A stretch of DNA of 64,000 nt from Thermoproteaceae archaeon (GTDB lineage Archaea > Thermoproteota > Thermoprotei > Thermoproteales > Thermoproteaceae), in assembly GCA_015521775.1 (NCBI GenBank), contig WANN01000009.1, positions 1-64,000 of the forward strand. The letters are read 5' to 3'. A program made the translations under genes and the position numbers. The notes below the pieces were generated by a model. The model was not told where the DNA came from. It saw only the letters and a program-made list of their open reading frames with translations, and did not search any database. Shown one piece after another: positions 42,420-51,190 of this stretch; positions within the stretch are counted from its first letter, which is position 1, and every line of letters starts with the position of its first letter.

Positions 42420-45400
42420 ATGCTTAAAATACTCGCTGGACGTGCCGTACGCGTGATACCTAAGGCGATCTACCAACGCCTTTGCCCCCACTGCGGCGGT
42501 GCGATAGACTCCGAGCGCCTTGCTTTGGGCCTCCCCTGCAGGGAGTGCCTCCCCGAATACGAGGGGCCTCTGGATCCCGTGAGCGTGGCCAATGCCCTTA
42601 AGCGGCTCGAGCAGCAGAAACAACTCGAGCGACGGCCCAACGAGGACAAATCACGCGGGTATGAGCGTGTCCTGGATATGCATACCAATTACCAGGAACT
42701 CGACTCGATGTTTCGCAGGGCCGTGGGCTTCCCAATGTGGGGCGCCCAGAGGTTCTGGGCACGTAGGGCAGTCAAAAACAAGAGCTTCAGCATCGTCGCG
42801 CCCACAGGCAGCGGAAAGACGACTTTCGGCGTGGTCCTCTCCCTTTACAAGGCGTCGAAAGGCGGCAAGGTGCTCTTCGTGCTCCCCACATCCACGCTGG
42901 CCATGCAGGTATACGAGCGGGCGGTCAAGTATGCCCAGAGGCTGGGCCTCGACGTACGGGTGGTCACATACAACTCGCTTCTAGGCGAGGCTGAGAAGAG
43001 GGAGGCGCTGGAAAAGATATCTTCGGGGGACTTCGACGTGGTGGTCGTCACCTCCATGTTCCTCCCACGCCACTTCGACGTGCTCTCGCGCCACCGCTTC
43101 AACCTTGTCTTCGCAGACGACGTGGACAGCATGCTGAAGGCCACCAGCAAGAACATCGACAGGGTGCTGAAGCTGCTGGGCGTCACGGACACGGCCATGT
43201 CGCTGGCGCTGGAAATAGTGAACCTGACTAGGCAGTGGACGAGGCTTGTAAGGATAGGCGACGAGGAGGCGGCCGAAGAGGTCGCCAAGAGGATCAGGGA
43301 GCTCAGGGATAGGCTCAATGATGAAAAGGAGCGCATGGATAGGCACGTGAAGGTGGGCACCTTCATCGCCGCGGGGGCCCTGGCCAAGGCGCGTAGGACA
43401 GCCAGGCTCCTGCTCTTCAGAGAGTTCCTGGGGTTCGACGTTGGGGGGAGGGCGGAGGGCCTGCGCAACATTGTGGACGCATACGTAGCCCCGGACAAGG
43501 CGGACGACGCTACGAAGGTCGTTGTGGACATCGTGACGAGGATTGGCGGGGGAGGTATAGTCTACGTGCCAACGGACATGGGCAGGGAGTTCGCCTTAAG
43601 GCTTTCCGAGGCCCTGAACGGTGCCGGCGTCCGTAGCGAGGCGTTCCTCAAGCCCAAGAGGGGGGTCCTGGAGAGATTCTCAAATGGCGAGCTGGACGTT
43701 CTTGTGGGGCTGGCCACGGCTCGGTCCCCCCTTGTCAGGGGCATAGACCTCCCCCACGTGATTAGGTACGTTGTGTTCGCCGGCATACCGAAGTTCAGGT
43801 TTAGGCTGAGGATGGACGAGTTCAACCCGAGCGCCGTGATGACATTCCTCTACAATGTTAGGGCTGTACTTGACAGGGACAGGAGGCTGCGGGTGGACAG
43901 GGCCATCGCACAGCTGAGGAACATCGTGGGGCACCCGAAGATAGGGGACCTACTGTCCCGCGTAGCGGCAGGGGAGAGGCTCACGGGCTTCGACAAGTAC
44001 GTTGTGGACGTTGTGTCCAGGACCGTTAGGCTGGTGAGGGACCTAGTCTCGGACGAGGAGCTGGTGGACAGGATCAACAGGGAGCCCGGGATCACCGTTA
44101 GGCTTGAGGGCGGGGAGGCTTGGATCGTGGTCCCCGACATAACGACGTACATACAGGGCAGTGGGAGGGCGTCCCGCCTCTACGCAGGGGGCCTCACGAG
44201 GGGGCTCAGCGTCGTGGTGGTCGACGACGCAAAGGTCTTTGAGGGGCTCAAGAGGGAGTTGAGGCTGAGGTTCGAGGAGGCGTCGTTCACCGAGTTGAGC
44301 GGGCTGGACCTGGGAAGGCTCCTAGCGGAGATCGACGAGGACAGGAAAAAGGTGCGTAAGGTGCTGGAGGGGACGTTCGAGGAGGGCGAGCTTGAGGCCC
44401 GGGAACTCATGAGGACCAGGCTCATCGTGGTGGAGTCGCCCACCAAGGCGAGGACCATAGCCACGTTCTACGGTAGGCCTAGCAGGCAGATCGTGGGGAG
44501 GCTCAACGTTTACGAGGTGAGCACTGGGGACAGCATAACCCTTGTGGTCGCGTCCATGGGCCACGTGGTGGACCTCCAGAACAACCTCGCCGATACGGAA
44601 AGGCTGAAAAGCGTGGTCGGCGAGCCTGACGGCAGGTTTGAGAACAGGTACGCGGTGCTGAAGACGCCCCGAGGCTTCATACCTGTGTACAACACTATAA
44701 AGAGGTGCGGATCCAAAACCGAGACAGACGACATGGAGAATTGCCCCGACACAGGGTCGAGGCCCCTCGATTCCAAGGACATCATAGAAGCTTTGAGGGA
44801 CATATCCATGGAGGTGGACGAGGTCTATGTCGGCACAGACCCCGACGCTGAGGGGGAGAAGATAGGGTGGGACATAACCCTGTTCCTCAGGCCATACGTG
44901 CCCAATATAAGGCGCATAGAGTTCCACGAGGTCACTAGGCGCGCGGTCATGAACGCCGTCGCGAATCCGCGTTCGGTTAATTACGCCATGGTCAAGGCCC
45001 AGCTGGTCAGGAGGATCGAGGACAGATGGATAGGCTTCGGGCTGAGCAACGTGCTTCAACGCGCCTTCAATACAAAGTGGCGGCCCTCAGCAGGGCGCGT
45101 GCAGACCCCCGTGCTCGGCTGGGTCGTGGAGAGCTACGTTGAGGCCCAGAGGGGACACCGGTACATGTTGATGTTCGTCTCTGACGGCGTGTCCATGCCC
45201 TTCGAGTTGCCCGGCGACGTGAATGCCCTTAGGGCCGTAAAGAGGCTGGCCAACGAGGGGAAGCTCGCCGTAGAGGTGAGCAGGACCGGCGTCGAGAAGG
45301 TGTCGGTGGCCCCGCCTCCCCCGTACACCACCGACGCACTCCTGCGCGACGCGTCCCAGAGGCTTAGGATCGGGGTGGATAGGGCCATGCAGATAGCGCA

Positions 45401-46235
45401 GGACCTCTTCGAGCTGGGCCTAATAACCTACCACAGGACCGACAGCACCAGGGTGTCCGCCGTGGGCATAGGCGTGGCTAGGGAATACGTGGCCAGGCGG
45501 TTCGGAGAGGCCAAGTTCAGGGCCAGGACCTGGGAGCACGGCGAGGCGGGCGCACACGAGGCCATAAGGCCCACAAGGCCCATGGACGTCGAGGAGCTCA
45601 GGGGCCTGATAAACGCCGGGGTGATACAGGCCGTGGTCAGGCCCACCCCGCTGCATTACGCCATGTACGACATGATATTCAGGAGGTTCATAGCGAGCCA
45701 GATGAGGGAGGCCGTGGTCGTCAGGGCCACGTATAGGGTAAAGGCGTTGGACCAGGAGACCACGGTGGAGAGGGTGGTGTCCGTCGAGGAGTCGGGCTTC
45801 CTGGAGGCGTACCCCATAATAGAGGTGGAGAGCGAGCTCCCCGAGGGGGTCCACAGGGTCAGGCAGGTCGAGGTGCTGGGCAGGATGCCCTGGACGAGGC
45901 TGAGGACCCAGAGCGACCTCATACAGATGATGCGCGAGCGCGGCATAGGGAGGCCCAGCACATACTCGAAGATCGTGCAAGTGCTTATGCAGCGCAGGTA
46001 CGTGAAGCCCGTTGGCCGCTTCATGTCCATGATGCCCACTAAGATGGGGCTACGCGTGTACACGTTCCTCAACGAGGAGAGGAGCCCAAGCGGGTTACAT
46101 TATAGGGAACTGGTCTCCGAGGAGAGGACGAGGCTCGTGGAGAGGCTCATGGACGAGGTCGAGAGGGGACACCGCGACTACATTGAAGTACTGCAGGAGC
46201 TCCACGACGAGGTGGCCTCGTACGGCCTCTTCTAA
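42420..46235 (+). CDS. rgy: Reverse gyrase
   Basis: 1271 residues. First zinc finger Cys22, 25, 40, 43 (CPHCGG, CREC). Helicase part with Walker A APTGSGKTT (about 126-134), the DEAD-like ADDVDS, and a latch insertion. Topoisomerase IA part begins at VVESPTKARTIATFYG (about 670) with Toprim DPDAEGEKIGWD; the catalytic Tyr is in GLITYHRTDSTR (about 1003). The second finger region KRCGSKTETDD with one later Cys is incomplete. It introduces positive supercoils and is the marker of hyperthermophiles. No intein is seen. Confidence 0.97.
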   Translation: MLKILAGRAVRVIPKAIYQRLCPHCGGAIDSERLALGLPCRECLPEYEGPLDPVSVANALKRLEQQKQLERRPNEDKSRGYERVLDMHTNYQELDSMFRRAVGFPMWGAQRFWARRAVKNKSFSIVAPTGSGKTTFGVVLSLYKASKGGKVLFVLPTSTLAMQVYERAVKYAQRLGLDVRVVTYNSLLGEAEKREALEKISSGDFDVVVVTSMFLPRHFDVLSRHRFNLVFADDVDSMLKATSKNIDRVLKLLGVTDTAMSLALEIVNLTRQWTRLVRIGDEEAAEEVAKRIRELRDRLNDEKERMDRHVKVGTFIAAGALAKARRTARLLLFREFLGFDVGGRAEGLRNIVDAYVAPDKADDATKVVVDIVTRIGGGGIVYVPTDMGREFALRLSEALNGAGVRSEAFLKPKRGVLERFSNGELDVLVGLATARSPLVRGIDLPHVIRYVVFAGIPKFRFRLRMDEFNPSAVMTFLYNVRAVLDRDRRLRVDRAIAQLRNIVGHPKIGDLLSRVAAGERLTGFDKYVVDVVSRTVRLVRDLVSDEELVDRINREPGITVRLEGGEAWIVVPDITTYIQGSGRASRLYAGGLTRGLSVVVVDDAKVFEGLKRELRLRFEEASFTELSGLDLGRLLAEIDEDRKKVRKVLEGTFEEGELEARELMRTRLIVVESPTKARTIATFYGRPSRQIVGRLNVYEVSTGDSITLVVASMGHVVDLQNNLADTERLKSVVGEPDGRFENRYAVLKTPRGFIPVYNTIKRCGSKTETDDMENCPDTGSRPLDSKDIIEALRDISMEVDEVYVGTDPDAEGEKIGWDITLFLRPYVPNIRRIEFHEVTRRAVMNAVANPRSVNYAMVKAQLVRRIEDRWIGFGLSNVLQRAFNTKWRPSAGRVQTPVLGWVVESYVEAQRGHRYMLMFVSDGVSMPFELPGDVNALRAVKRLANEGKLAVEVSRTGVEKVSVAPPPPYTTDALLRDASQRLRIGVDRAMQIAQDLFELGLITYHRTDSTRVSAVGIGVAREYVARRFGEAKFRARTWEHGEAGAHEAIRPTRPMDVEELRGLINAGVIQAVVRPTPLHYAMYDMIFRRFIASQMREAVVVRATYRVKALDQETTVERVVSVEESGFLEAYPIIEVESELPEGVHRVRQVEVLGRMPWTRLRTQSDLIQMMRERGIGRPSTYSKIVQVLMQRRYVKPVGRFMSMMPTKMGLRVYTFLNEERSPSGLHYRELVSEERTRLVERLMDEVERGHRDYIEVLQELHDEVASYGLF

Positions 46236-46237
46236 CG

Positions 46238-46837
46238 CTACTCCTCGGCCTCCACCTCCTCGGCGGCCTCCCCTACCTCGCTCACGTAGAGCACGCCGAG
46301 CTCCCTAAGCGTGCCGTACAGGCGCTCCACGGCGTCCTTCACGTCCCTCTCCCTCTTGGCCCCAGTACACACGATCTTGCCCGAGCCAAATATCAGTATG
46401 ACGACCTTTGGGTCCCTCATACGGTAGATGAGGCCGGGAAACTGCTCTGGCTCGTACATGGAGTCCTCCAGCATTAGGGCGGCCCTCTCCAGGTCCACCT
46501 CTGCGAACAGGTTGCCGGAGGCCACTATGTTCTGTATCTGTATCTCTGGGTTGAATGGGACGTGGGCCCCGTGGTCGTTGAGGAGCTTTATGAGGACCTT
46601 AATGGCGTTCCTCAGCTCGTCCTCGCTCTTGGCGCCGGTACACACCATTTTGCCGGTCCTGAATATGAGGGCCGATATGCGGGGCCTGCTTAGACGAAGT
46701 ATGAGCCCGGGGAACTGGTCCGGGTTGTACTCCGCCTGGTGGAGGGACTCTGCGAGGCCTTCGAGGTCCAGGTCCACGCCGAGATTCACAGTGGCGACAA
46801 TGTTTTCCACCTTGTACGTGGGCCTAATAGTGGACAT
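46238..46837 (-). CDS. tbp: TATA-binding protein
   Basis: 199 residues with two direct TBP repeats (about 8-97 and 98-185), each containing a PGLILRL/PGLIYRM strand and a GKMVCTGAKSE/GKIVCTGAKRE loop. It binds the TATA boxes seen before most genes here. An acidic Glu-rich tail (GEAAEEVEAEE) follows the second repeat, as in many archaeal TBPs. ATTTTTAAG about 27 bases upstream. It ends only 2 bases from the reverse gyrase stop, convergent. Confidence 0.96.
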   Translation of the reverse strand: MSTIRPTYKVENIVATVNLGVDLDLEGLAESLHQAEYNPDQFPGLILRLSRPRISALIFRTGKMVCTGAKSEDELRNAIKVLIKLLNDHGAHVPFNPEIQIQNIVASGNLFAEVDLERAALMLEDSMYEPEQFPGLIYRMRDPKVVILIFGSGKIVCTGAKRERDVKDAVERLYGTLRELGVLYVSEVGEAAEEVEAEE

Positions 46838-46908
46838 GATGTAGCCATTTTAAAAACCTACTTAAAAATGTTACCGTTAAGATTATAAGCAGGTGGCCGC
46901 CCGGACAC

Positions 46909-47244
46909 ATGGGAGGCAAGAAGAAGCCCACCATTTCCCAGCTGGTCAAGAAGGAGGAAAAGCAAAAGCCCCAGCAGAGGCAGGTCCGGAGGGGCGAGGA
47001 GGGGGCCAAGAGCCGCATTGCCCTAATAGACCAGAAAGTCATGGACGACATAGTGAGGGAAGTGGTCAACTGGGACCTGGTGACCCCGTACCAGGTGGCC
47101 TCCAAGTACGGGATAAAGATGAGCGCGGCGCAGAAGGTCCTGAGGTCCCTCCACGAGGGCGGCAAGCTAGTCCTGGTTGCGCGCGGCCACCGCGAGGAGA
47201 TATACGTTTCCAGGAAAGCTTACGAGAAGCTCTACGCCGGGTAA
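46909..47244 (+). CDS. rps25e: Ribosomal protein S25e
   Basis: 111 residues. A basic N-terminal tail (KKKPTISQLVKKEEKQK) then the winged-helix S25e core with LVTPYQVASKYGIKMSAAQK and LVARGHREEIYVS. A small-subunit protein of archaea and eukaryotes. GATTATAAGC is about 25 bases before the ATG. Divergent from tbp, convergent with the unknown 47253-47915 gene. Confidence 0.95.
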   Translation: MGGKKKPTISQLVKKEEKQKPQQRQVRRGEEGAKSRIALIDQKVMDDIVREVVNWDLVTPYQVASKYGIKMSAAQKVLRSLHEGGKLVLVARGHREEIYVSRKAYEKLYAG

Positions 47245-47252
47245 GGGCATCC

Positions 47253-47915
47253 CTAGCCACTCCTACGCTTCAAGTTGACCACGTTGAGTTCTGTGACCTC
47301 CACCATGCCCGCCATGTCCAGCGCGTTGAGCGCCTCGCTTAGAAGCGCCCTGAAGTCCTCGTGGCCCATGTTTCCCTTAACGTACCTATATATGTCCTCG
47401 GTCAACCTCATGACACCGACGCTTGGATAAACCGAGAGGTACTCCAGCAGCATGTCCACTATCCTCTTCACCACGTCCATCCCCTGCCCCGTCTTCTCGG
47501 CCACGGTAGATACGACCCTCCATATGATGTCCAGGTCGCTCACGTGGCGCTCCCCCGCCTGCGTCCCCACAAATGGGACGGTTTCCCGGCCAGCCTGTTC
47601 GGGCTCGGCCGCCGCTGCAGCACCGCCGCGTTCCGCCTCCTGACGCTCCTCGGCGGCCCCGCCCACGTCACCCATGAAGGCCAGTATGTCGCCTCCCCTG
47701 CGCCTGGCCACGGCGCGCTTCCTCTGCCTCTGGGCCTGGCGGGGCCTGGCCTCCGAGGGGAGAGCTGCGTAGCCCAGCCCTATGCTGTGCCTCCCCATCC
47801 TTACCGCGTACTGCGGGGAGGAGCAGCCCAACCTGAGGCATATGACAGTCCCAGCGAGCAGCCCTATGAGCGCGGGGTCCCCTAGCCTCAGTATCTGCTG
47901 GTACTTGGCCTCCAT
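47253..47915 (-). CDS. Unknown two-part protein with Ala/Glu linker
   Basis: 220 residues from ATG 47915 (frame open 7 codons further; a box CAGCTAAAATG about 26 bases upstream supports this start). The N-terminal 90 residues are partly basic with QAQRQRKRAVARRRGGD; an Ala/Glu linker (about 92-118) follows; the C-terminal 95 residues are helical (LDIIWRVVSTVAEKTGQG). This could be a nucleic-acid-binding protein. The family is not recognised. Confidence 0.65.
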   Translation of the reverse strand: MEAKYQQILRLGDPALIGLLAGTVICLRLGCSSPQYAVRMGRHSIGLGYAALPSEARPRQAQRQRKRAVARRRGGDILAFMGDVGGAAEERQEAERGGAAAAAEPEQAGRETVPFVGTQAGERHVSDLDIIWRVVSTVAEKTGQGMDVVKRIVDMLLEYLSVYPSVGVMRLTEDIYRYVKGNMGHEDFRALLSEALNALDMAGMVEVTELNVVNLKRRSG

Positions 47916-48067
47916 AACAAGACCCCAAAGGCGCATTTTAGCTGTTTCTATGCTGGCGGTCTACCTGTATGGGCGCCCGCACATCAGAGCCCTCAGCGAC
48001 GTCGTTTGAGGTGGCGGGCCGCAGGACAAGTACGCACCTTTTTAAGGTAAGGATTTACGTGACTAAC

Positions 48068-48841
48068 GTGTCGATAGAGGGAGCGCTGTACATGGTCAAG
48101 AAGCGCCATTTGGCCATGCTGAGCCTGCTGAGCGAGGTGGGGGTCGCCGAGATCGACGAGGTGAGGAGGATGATGAACATGCCTGTGTCGACGCTGTTCT
48201 ACGACGTGAGGCTCCTCGAGCGTCTAGGCCTGATAAGGAGGAGGGGAGGCCTCCTCATGCTGACCAGCGAGGGAAGGAGACTTGTAGAGCTTTTCGGGAG
48301 TCACAGGCTTAAGTACAGGACGCACAACATACTGTTCGATCTCCTTGTGATGAAGCCCCTGATAATATACCTATTGCTTCTGCCTGGACGAGCCATGGCC
48401 CTTATAGGCGCGGCCCTCCTATCCATGTGGATGTACCTGACCCATGTGAACGGCCTCTACATGCTCTACCTGGTATACTTTGGCCCACCCTTCGAGAACC
48501 CGCTGCGCGAGGTGGAGTACCTGGGACCAATAATCACGCCCGTCTCCTTAGCTGTGGCCGCACTGGTGCTGGCCAAGGTGACTGGGAACACGAGAGACTT
48601 CAGGGGGCCCACGGTCGGGTTCCTCCCCATATTGGTGTACCCGTCCCTCATGGTCCTACTTAAACCTGTGGCCACTGCGCTGGTACTCGACATGCTCAGG
48701 TTCCTTGCCATGCTGGCCTCCTCAGTGACCTCGGCGATAGTGGTCTCCTTCAACAGGGGGAGCAAGCTGGAGACCGCCTTCGTGAGCACAGCGTCGCTCT
48801 TCTTCATACTCCCAACATTCCTCTACCTTGCCCTCAGATGA
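48068..48841 (+). CDS. Winged-helix regulator with membrane domain
   Basis: 257 residues from GTG 48068. Residues 10-75 are a winged helix (VAEIDEVRRMMNMPVSTLF, YDVRLLERLGLI), followed by about five transmembrane helices (from VMKPLIIYLLLLP to SLFFILPTFLYLALR). A membrane-tethered DNA-binding protein, perhaps sensing a membrane or extracellular signal directly. CTTTTTAAGG is exactly 26 bases upstream; the frame upstream to 47969 is not needed. ATGA overlap with the methyltransferase gene. Confidence 0.75.
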   Translation: MSIEGALYMVKKRHLAMLSLLSEVGVAEIDEVRRMMNMPVSTLFYDVRLLERLGLIRRRGGLLMLTSEGRRLVELFGSHRLKYRTHNILFDLLVMKPLIIYLLLLPGRAMALIGAALLSMWMYLTHVNGLYMLYLVYFGPPFENPLREVEYLGPIITPVSLAVAALVLAKVTGNTRDFRGPTVGFLPILVYPSLMVLLKPVATALVLDMLRFLAMLASSVTSAIVVSFNRGSKLETAFVSTASLFFILPTFLYLALR

Positions 48842-49359
48842 CCTACCTTTATGGCCCGGCAGAAGACACGTGGCTCACGGTAAGGGCGGCCGAGCGGTGC
48901 CTGGGGCCCGCAAAGCCCAAGCTGTGCATAGACGTGGGTTCTGGGGGCGGACACGTGACCCGCGTCCTCTCGGAAATATGCGGGGCCGTCGTGGCAGTGG
49001 ACGTGAACCCGGCCGCGTGCCGCGCATCGAAGTCGTGGGGGGACTCCGCGTGTTGCGACGTCCTATTCTGCTTCGTGGGACGTAGAGACAGCGCTGTCGT
49101 GTCCAACATGCCGTACCTGCCTCCAGAGGAGGAGGCGGACGACTGGGAGGCCCTGTCCATCTACGATTATTACTTCACCGAGAAGCTCCTGTCGTGGGTG
49201 GCGGTCCAGGGACCGCGCCTTGTCGTGCTCACCACCAGCACCCTGGGGCTGGCCGACCACGTCGCTGCAAGCCTGGAGCTGCTGGGCTATAGGATTTTCC
49301 ACGAGGAGAGGAGCCACATGTTCTTCGAAGATATAGTGGCCCTGTGCGCCCAACGCTAG
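48838..49359 (+). CDS. HemK/PrmC-like N5-glutamine or small-molecule methyltransferase
   Basis: 173 residues. SAM motif I CIDVGSGGGHVTRVL (29-43), motif II VVAVDVNP, and the substrate motif reads SNMPYLPP where the family has NPPY, so Asn and Pro-Tyr are kept but the first Pro is Met. Archaeal relatives (Mtq2-like) methylate Gln of the release factor aRF1. It overlaps the upstream wHTH-membrane gene by 4 bases and the convergent PhoU-like gene by 4. Confidence 0.8.
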   Translation: MTYLYGPAEDTWLTVRAAERCLGPAKPKLCIDVGSGGGHVTRVLSEICGAVVAVDVNPAACRASKSWGDSACCDVLFCFVGRRDSAVVSNMPYLPPEEEADDWEALSIYDYYFTEKLLSWVAVQGPRLVVLTTSTLGLADHVAASLELLGYRIFHEERSHMFFEDIVALCAQR

Positions 49360-50366
49360 GCCTGCTTGGAGGCCAGCTCCACCTTCATGTCCACCAGGGC
49401 CTCCACAATGTCGTTCAGATATTCCAGGACCCTCAGCATGCTGTCCATCACAATTCCACTGCCCACAGCAGCCTCCACGCCCCTGTCCTGCCTAATGGCC
49501 CGCGCCATCCTCTCGCTGTCCAGTATGAGGCCTATCAGCTTCCTCTCGTCGTGCTCGTCGCCAACCAGTAGGGACGACACCGTGTCGAACATCTTCAGGT
49601 CCATGTCTATCAGCTCCATCAACTTGTCCCTGCTCTTCGGCCTCCACCCCTTCATGCACTCGTACGCCACGCGGGCTATGTGGTCCCCGATCCTCTCAAT
49701 GGCCTTGCTCACCATGAAGAGCTCACCTATGTTCCTAGGATCCTCTATGCCCAGGGACACCATGACGTACCTGGATATTAGGGCCCTGTTGAGCTGCCGG
49801 ACAGCCAACCAGTAGAATCTGTCCACCTCGTCGTCCCTCTCCGCTATGTCCGCGTACAGGTCGCTGGCGCTGTCGCGGAGCAGGGCCTGCTTGAGGTCGT
49901 CCAACATGTTCCTAGCCACGCGGAGCATCTTGGTGAATACCTCCTCTATCTTCAGCTCGGCGACGCCCAGAATGGACTGTATCACGAGCCTCGTCGACGA
50001 CTCATCCACAACCTCAGAATCTATCATTTTCCTCCTCACGAAGTCCTTTATCTGTTTCCGGGCCCTGGGGTCCTCAGCGTCCAAATTTATTATTAGGGTC
50101 TCATAGCCGGCGATGTAATACGTCAGGAGGAGACGGGCCACCTCCTCGTCCTTCATGTCGCCAGTGACGTTTATCTCGGCAACGAGGGGCAGCGTCTTCG
50201 ACATCTTCTTCGGTATCAGCAGGAGCGTCATGTCGGGCTGGGAAATGATTATAACCTCGTCGCCGGGCTGAAGCCCCACCTTCTTCGCCCAGTCCTTGGG
50301 AAGCGACACAATCAACGTGGCCCCCCCGGTCAATTGCACTCGCCTAGTCTCTGCCTCCCTCTCCAT
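49356..50366 (-). CDS. AbrB-PhoU domain protein
   Basis: 336 residues. N-terminal SpoVT/AbrB swapped-hairpin DNA-binding domain (about 5-52: GGATLIVSLPKDWAKKVGL, GDEVIIISQ), then two PhoU three-helix repeats with the E-x-x-x-D metal-type motif (ERDDEVDRFYW; KAIERIGDHIARV). Archaeal proteins of this kind regulate phosphate uptake or act on inorganic phosphate transporters. No pst genes lie in the window. Long AT run (50372-50398) upstream serves as promoter. Confidence 0.88.
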   Translation of the reverse strand: MEREAETRRVQLTGGATLIVSLPKDWAKKVGLQPGDEVIIISQPDMTLLLIPKKMSKTLPLVAEINVTGDMKDEEVARLLLTYYIAGYETLIINLDAEDPRARKQIKDFVRRKMIDSEVVDESSTRLVIQSILGVAELKIEEVFTKMLRVARNMLDDLKQALLRDSASDLYADIAERDDEVDRFYWLAVRQLNRALISRYVMVSLGIEDPRNIGELFMVSKAIERIGDHIARVAYECMKGWRPKSRDKLMELIDMDLKMFDTVSSLLVGDEHDERKLIGLILDSERMARAIRQDRGVEAAVGSGIVMDSMLRVLEYLNDIVEALVDMKVELASKQA

Positions 50367-50440
50367 GCGATATTACCTAGAGATATATATAAATATAACC
50401 TCCTAAATATACTGTGGGTTAAATACTGCCTATATTTCCT

Positions 50441-50836
50441 CTATTCCACCGGCGGCTCCGCCTCGCCTACAGAGCTCAGCTTGCTCGCCATCAGCACCAG
50501 GACGCCGTCCCTATATACGGCACGGGCCGTGTCCGGCCTAATGCGTACCCCCAGCCCTATCCTCCTGGCAACCCTGAAGTTGCTTATCCTCTCAGCCCTT
50601 ATGGCGTTGCCGGGCTGCTCCATGGAGGGCAAGGCCACCACCTCTATCTCCGAGTCGTACACCTTGACCCTTATGTTCTCCTTCCTGAACCCCGGCATGT
50701 CCATGTACACCAGCAACATGCCGTCCTGCTCGTAGATGTCCACGTCGGGCTCCCTGGTTATCTCTGCCGGCGGCACTGACCTGTAGAGGTCACGGGCCAC
50801 GTCAAGTATCTTGCTGACCAAACTCTGCACGTTCAT
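50441..50836 (-). CDS. Small heat-shock protein Hsp20
   Basis: 131 residues from ATG 50836. Alpha-crystallin domain (about 33-115): VDIYEQDGMLLVYMDMPGF, then KENIRVKVYDSEIEVVA and GVLVLMASKL. The I-x-I-type C-terminal tail is not obvious (SSVGEAEPPVE). An oligomeric holdase in heat stress. GAAATTTTAACC is about 26 bases upstream. The longer frame (50854) is not supported. Confidence 0.88.
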   Translation of the reverse strand: MNVQSLVSKILDVARDLYRSVPPAEITREPDVDIYEQDGMLLVYMDMPGFRKENIRVKVYDSEIEVVALPSMEQPGNAIRAERISNFRVARRIGLGVRIRPDTARAVYRDGVLVLMASKLSSVGEAEPPVE

Positions 50837-50895
50837 GCACTTCCGGGGGACCAAGGTTAAAATTTCAACGTTATTTTTACTGGGCTACACACATA

Positions 50896-51144
50896 TTACT
50901 TCTTCTTTTTGACCTCCCCAACAACCTCACCATACATGTTTACAGGGAACTGGTATCCACAGCTCGGACATGAGATGGAGATCCCCATGGTGTACCACGA
51001 TTCGCCCAGCTCCACCTCAAACGTGTTGTTGCAGTTGGGGCACTTGGCCTTTATCTTGAGGAGTCTTTCGGGCACGCCCCCGGAGTATTCCCAGTCCTCA
51101 GGCATCTCCCACGCCTCCTCGTCCCCAGAGGACAGGAACGGCAT
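50896..51144 (-). CDS. Small zinc-ribbon protein
   Basis: 82 residues. An acidic N-terminal 30 residues, then CPNC (36-39) and CPSCGYQFPV (60-63) form a ribbon, ending KKKK. TTTAAATAC about 25 bases upstream supports it as its own transcript. It lies between hsp20 and proS. No function assigned; such proteins may bind RNA polymerase or ribosomes. Confidence 0.7.
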   Translation of the reverse strand: MPFLSSGDEEAWEMPEDWEYSGGVPERLLKIKAKCPNCNNTFEVELGESWYTMGISISCPSCGYQFPVNMYGEVVGEVKKKK

Positions 51145-51190
51145 GGACCCGTGGGTCGGTGGAGTATTTAAACGTGGTGCTGCTCCGATG

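Noticed and set aside
42420-46235. Intein in reverse gyrase
   Set aside because: All helicase and topoisomerase motifs are contiguous with normal spacing and total length.
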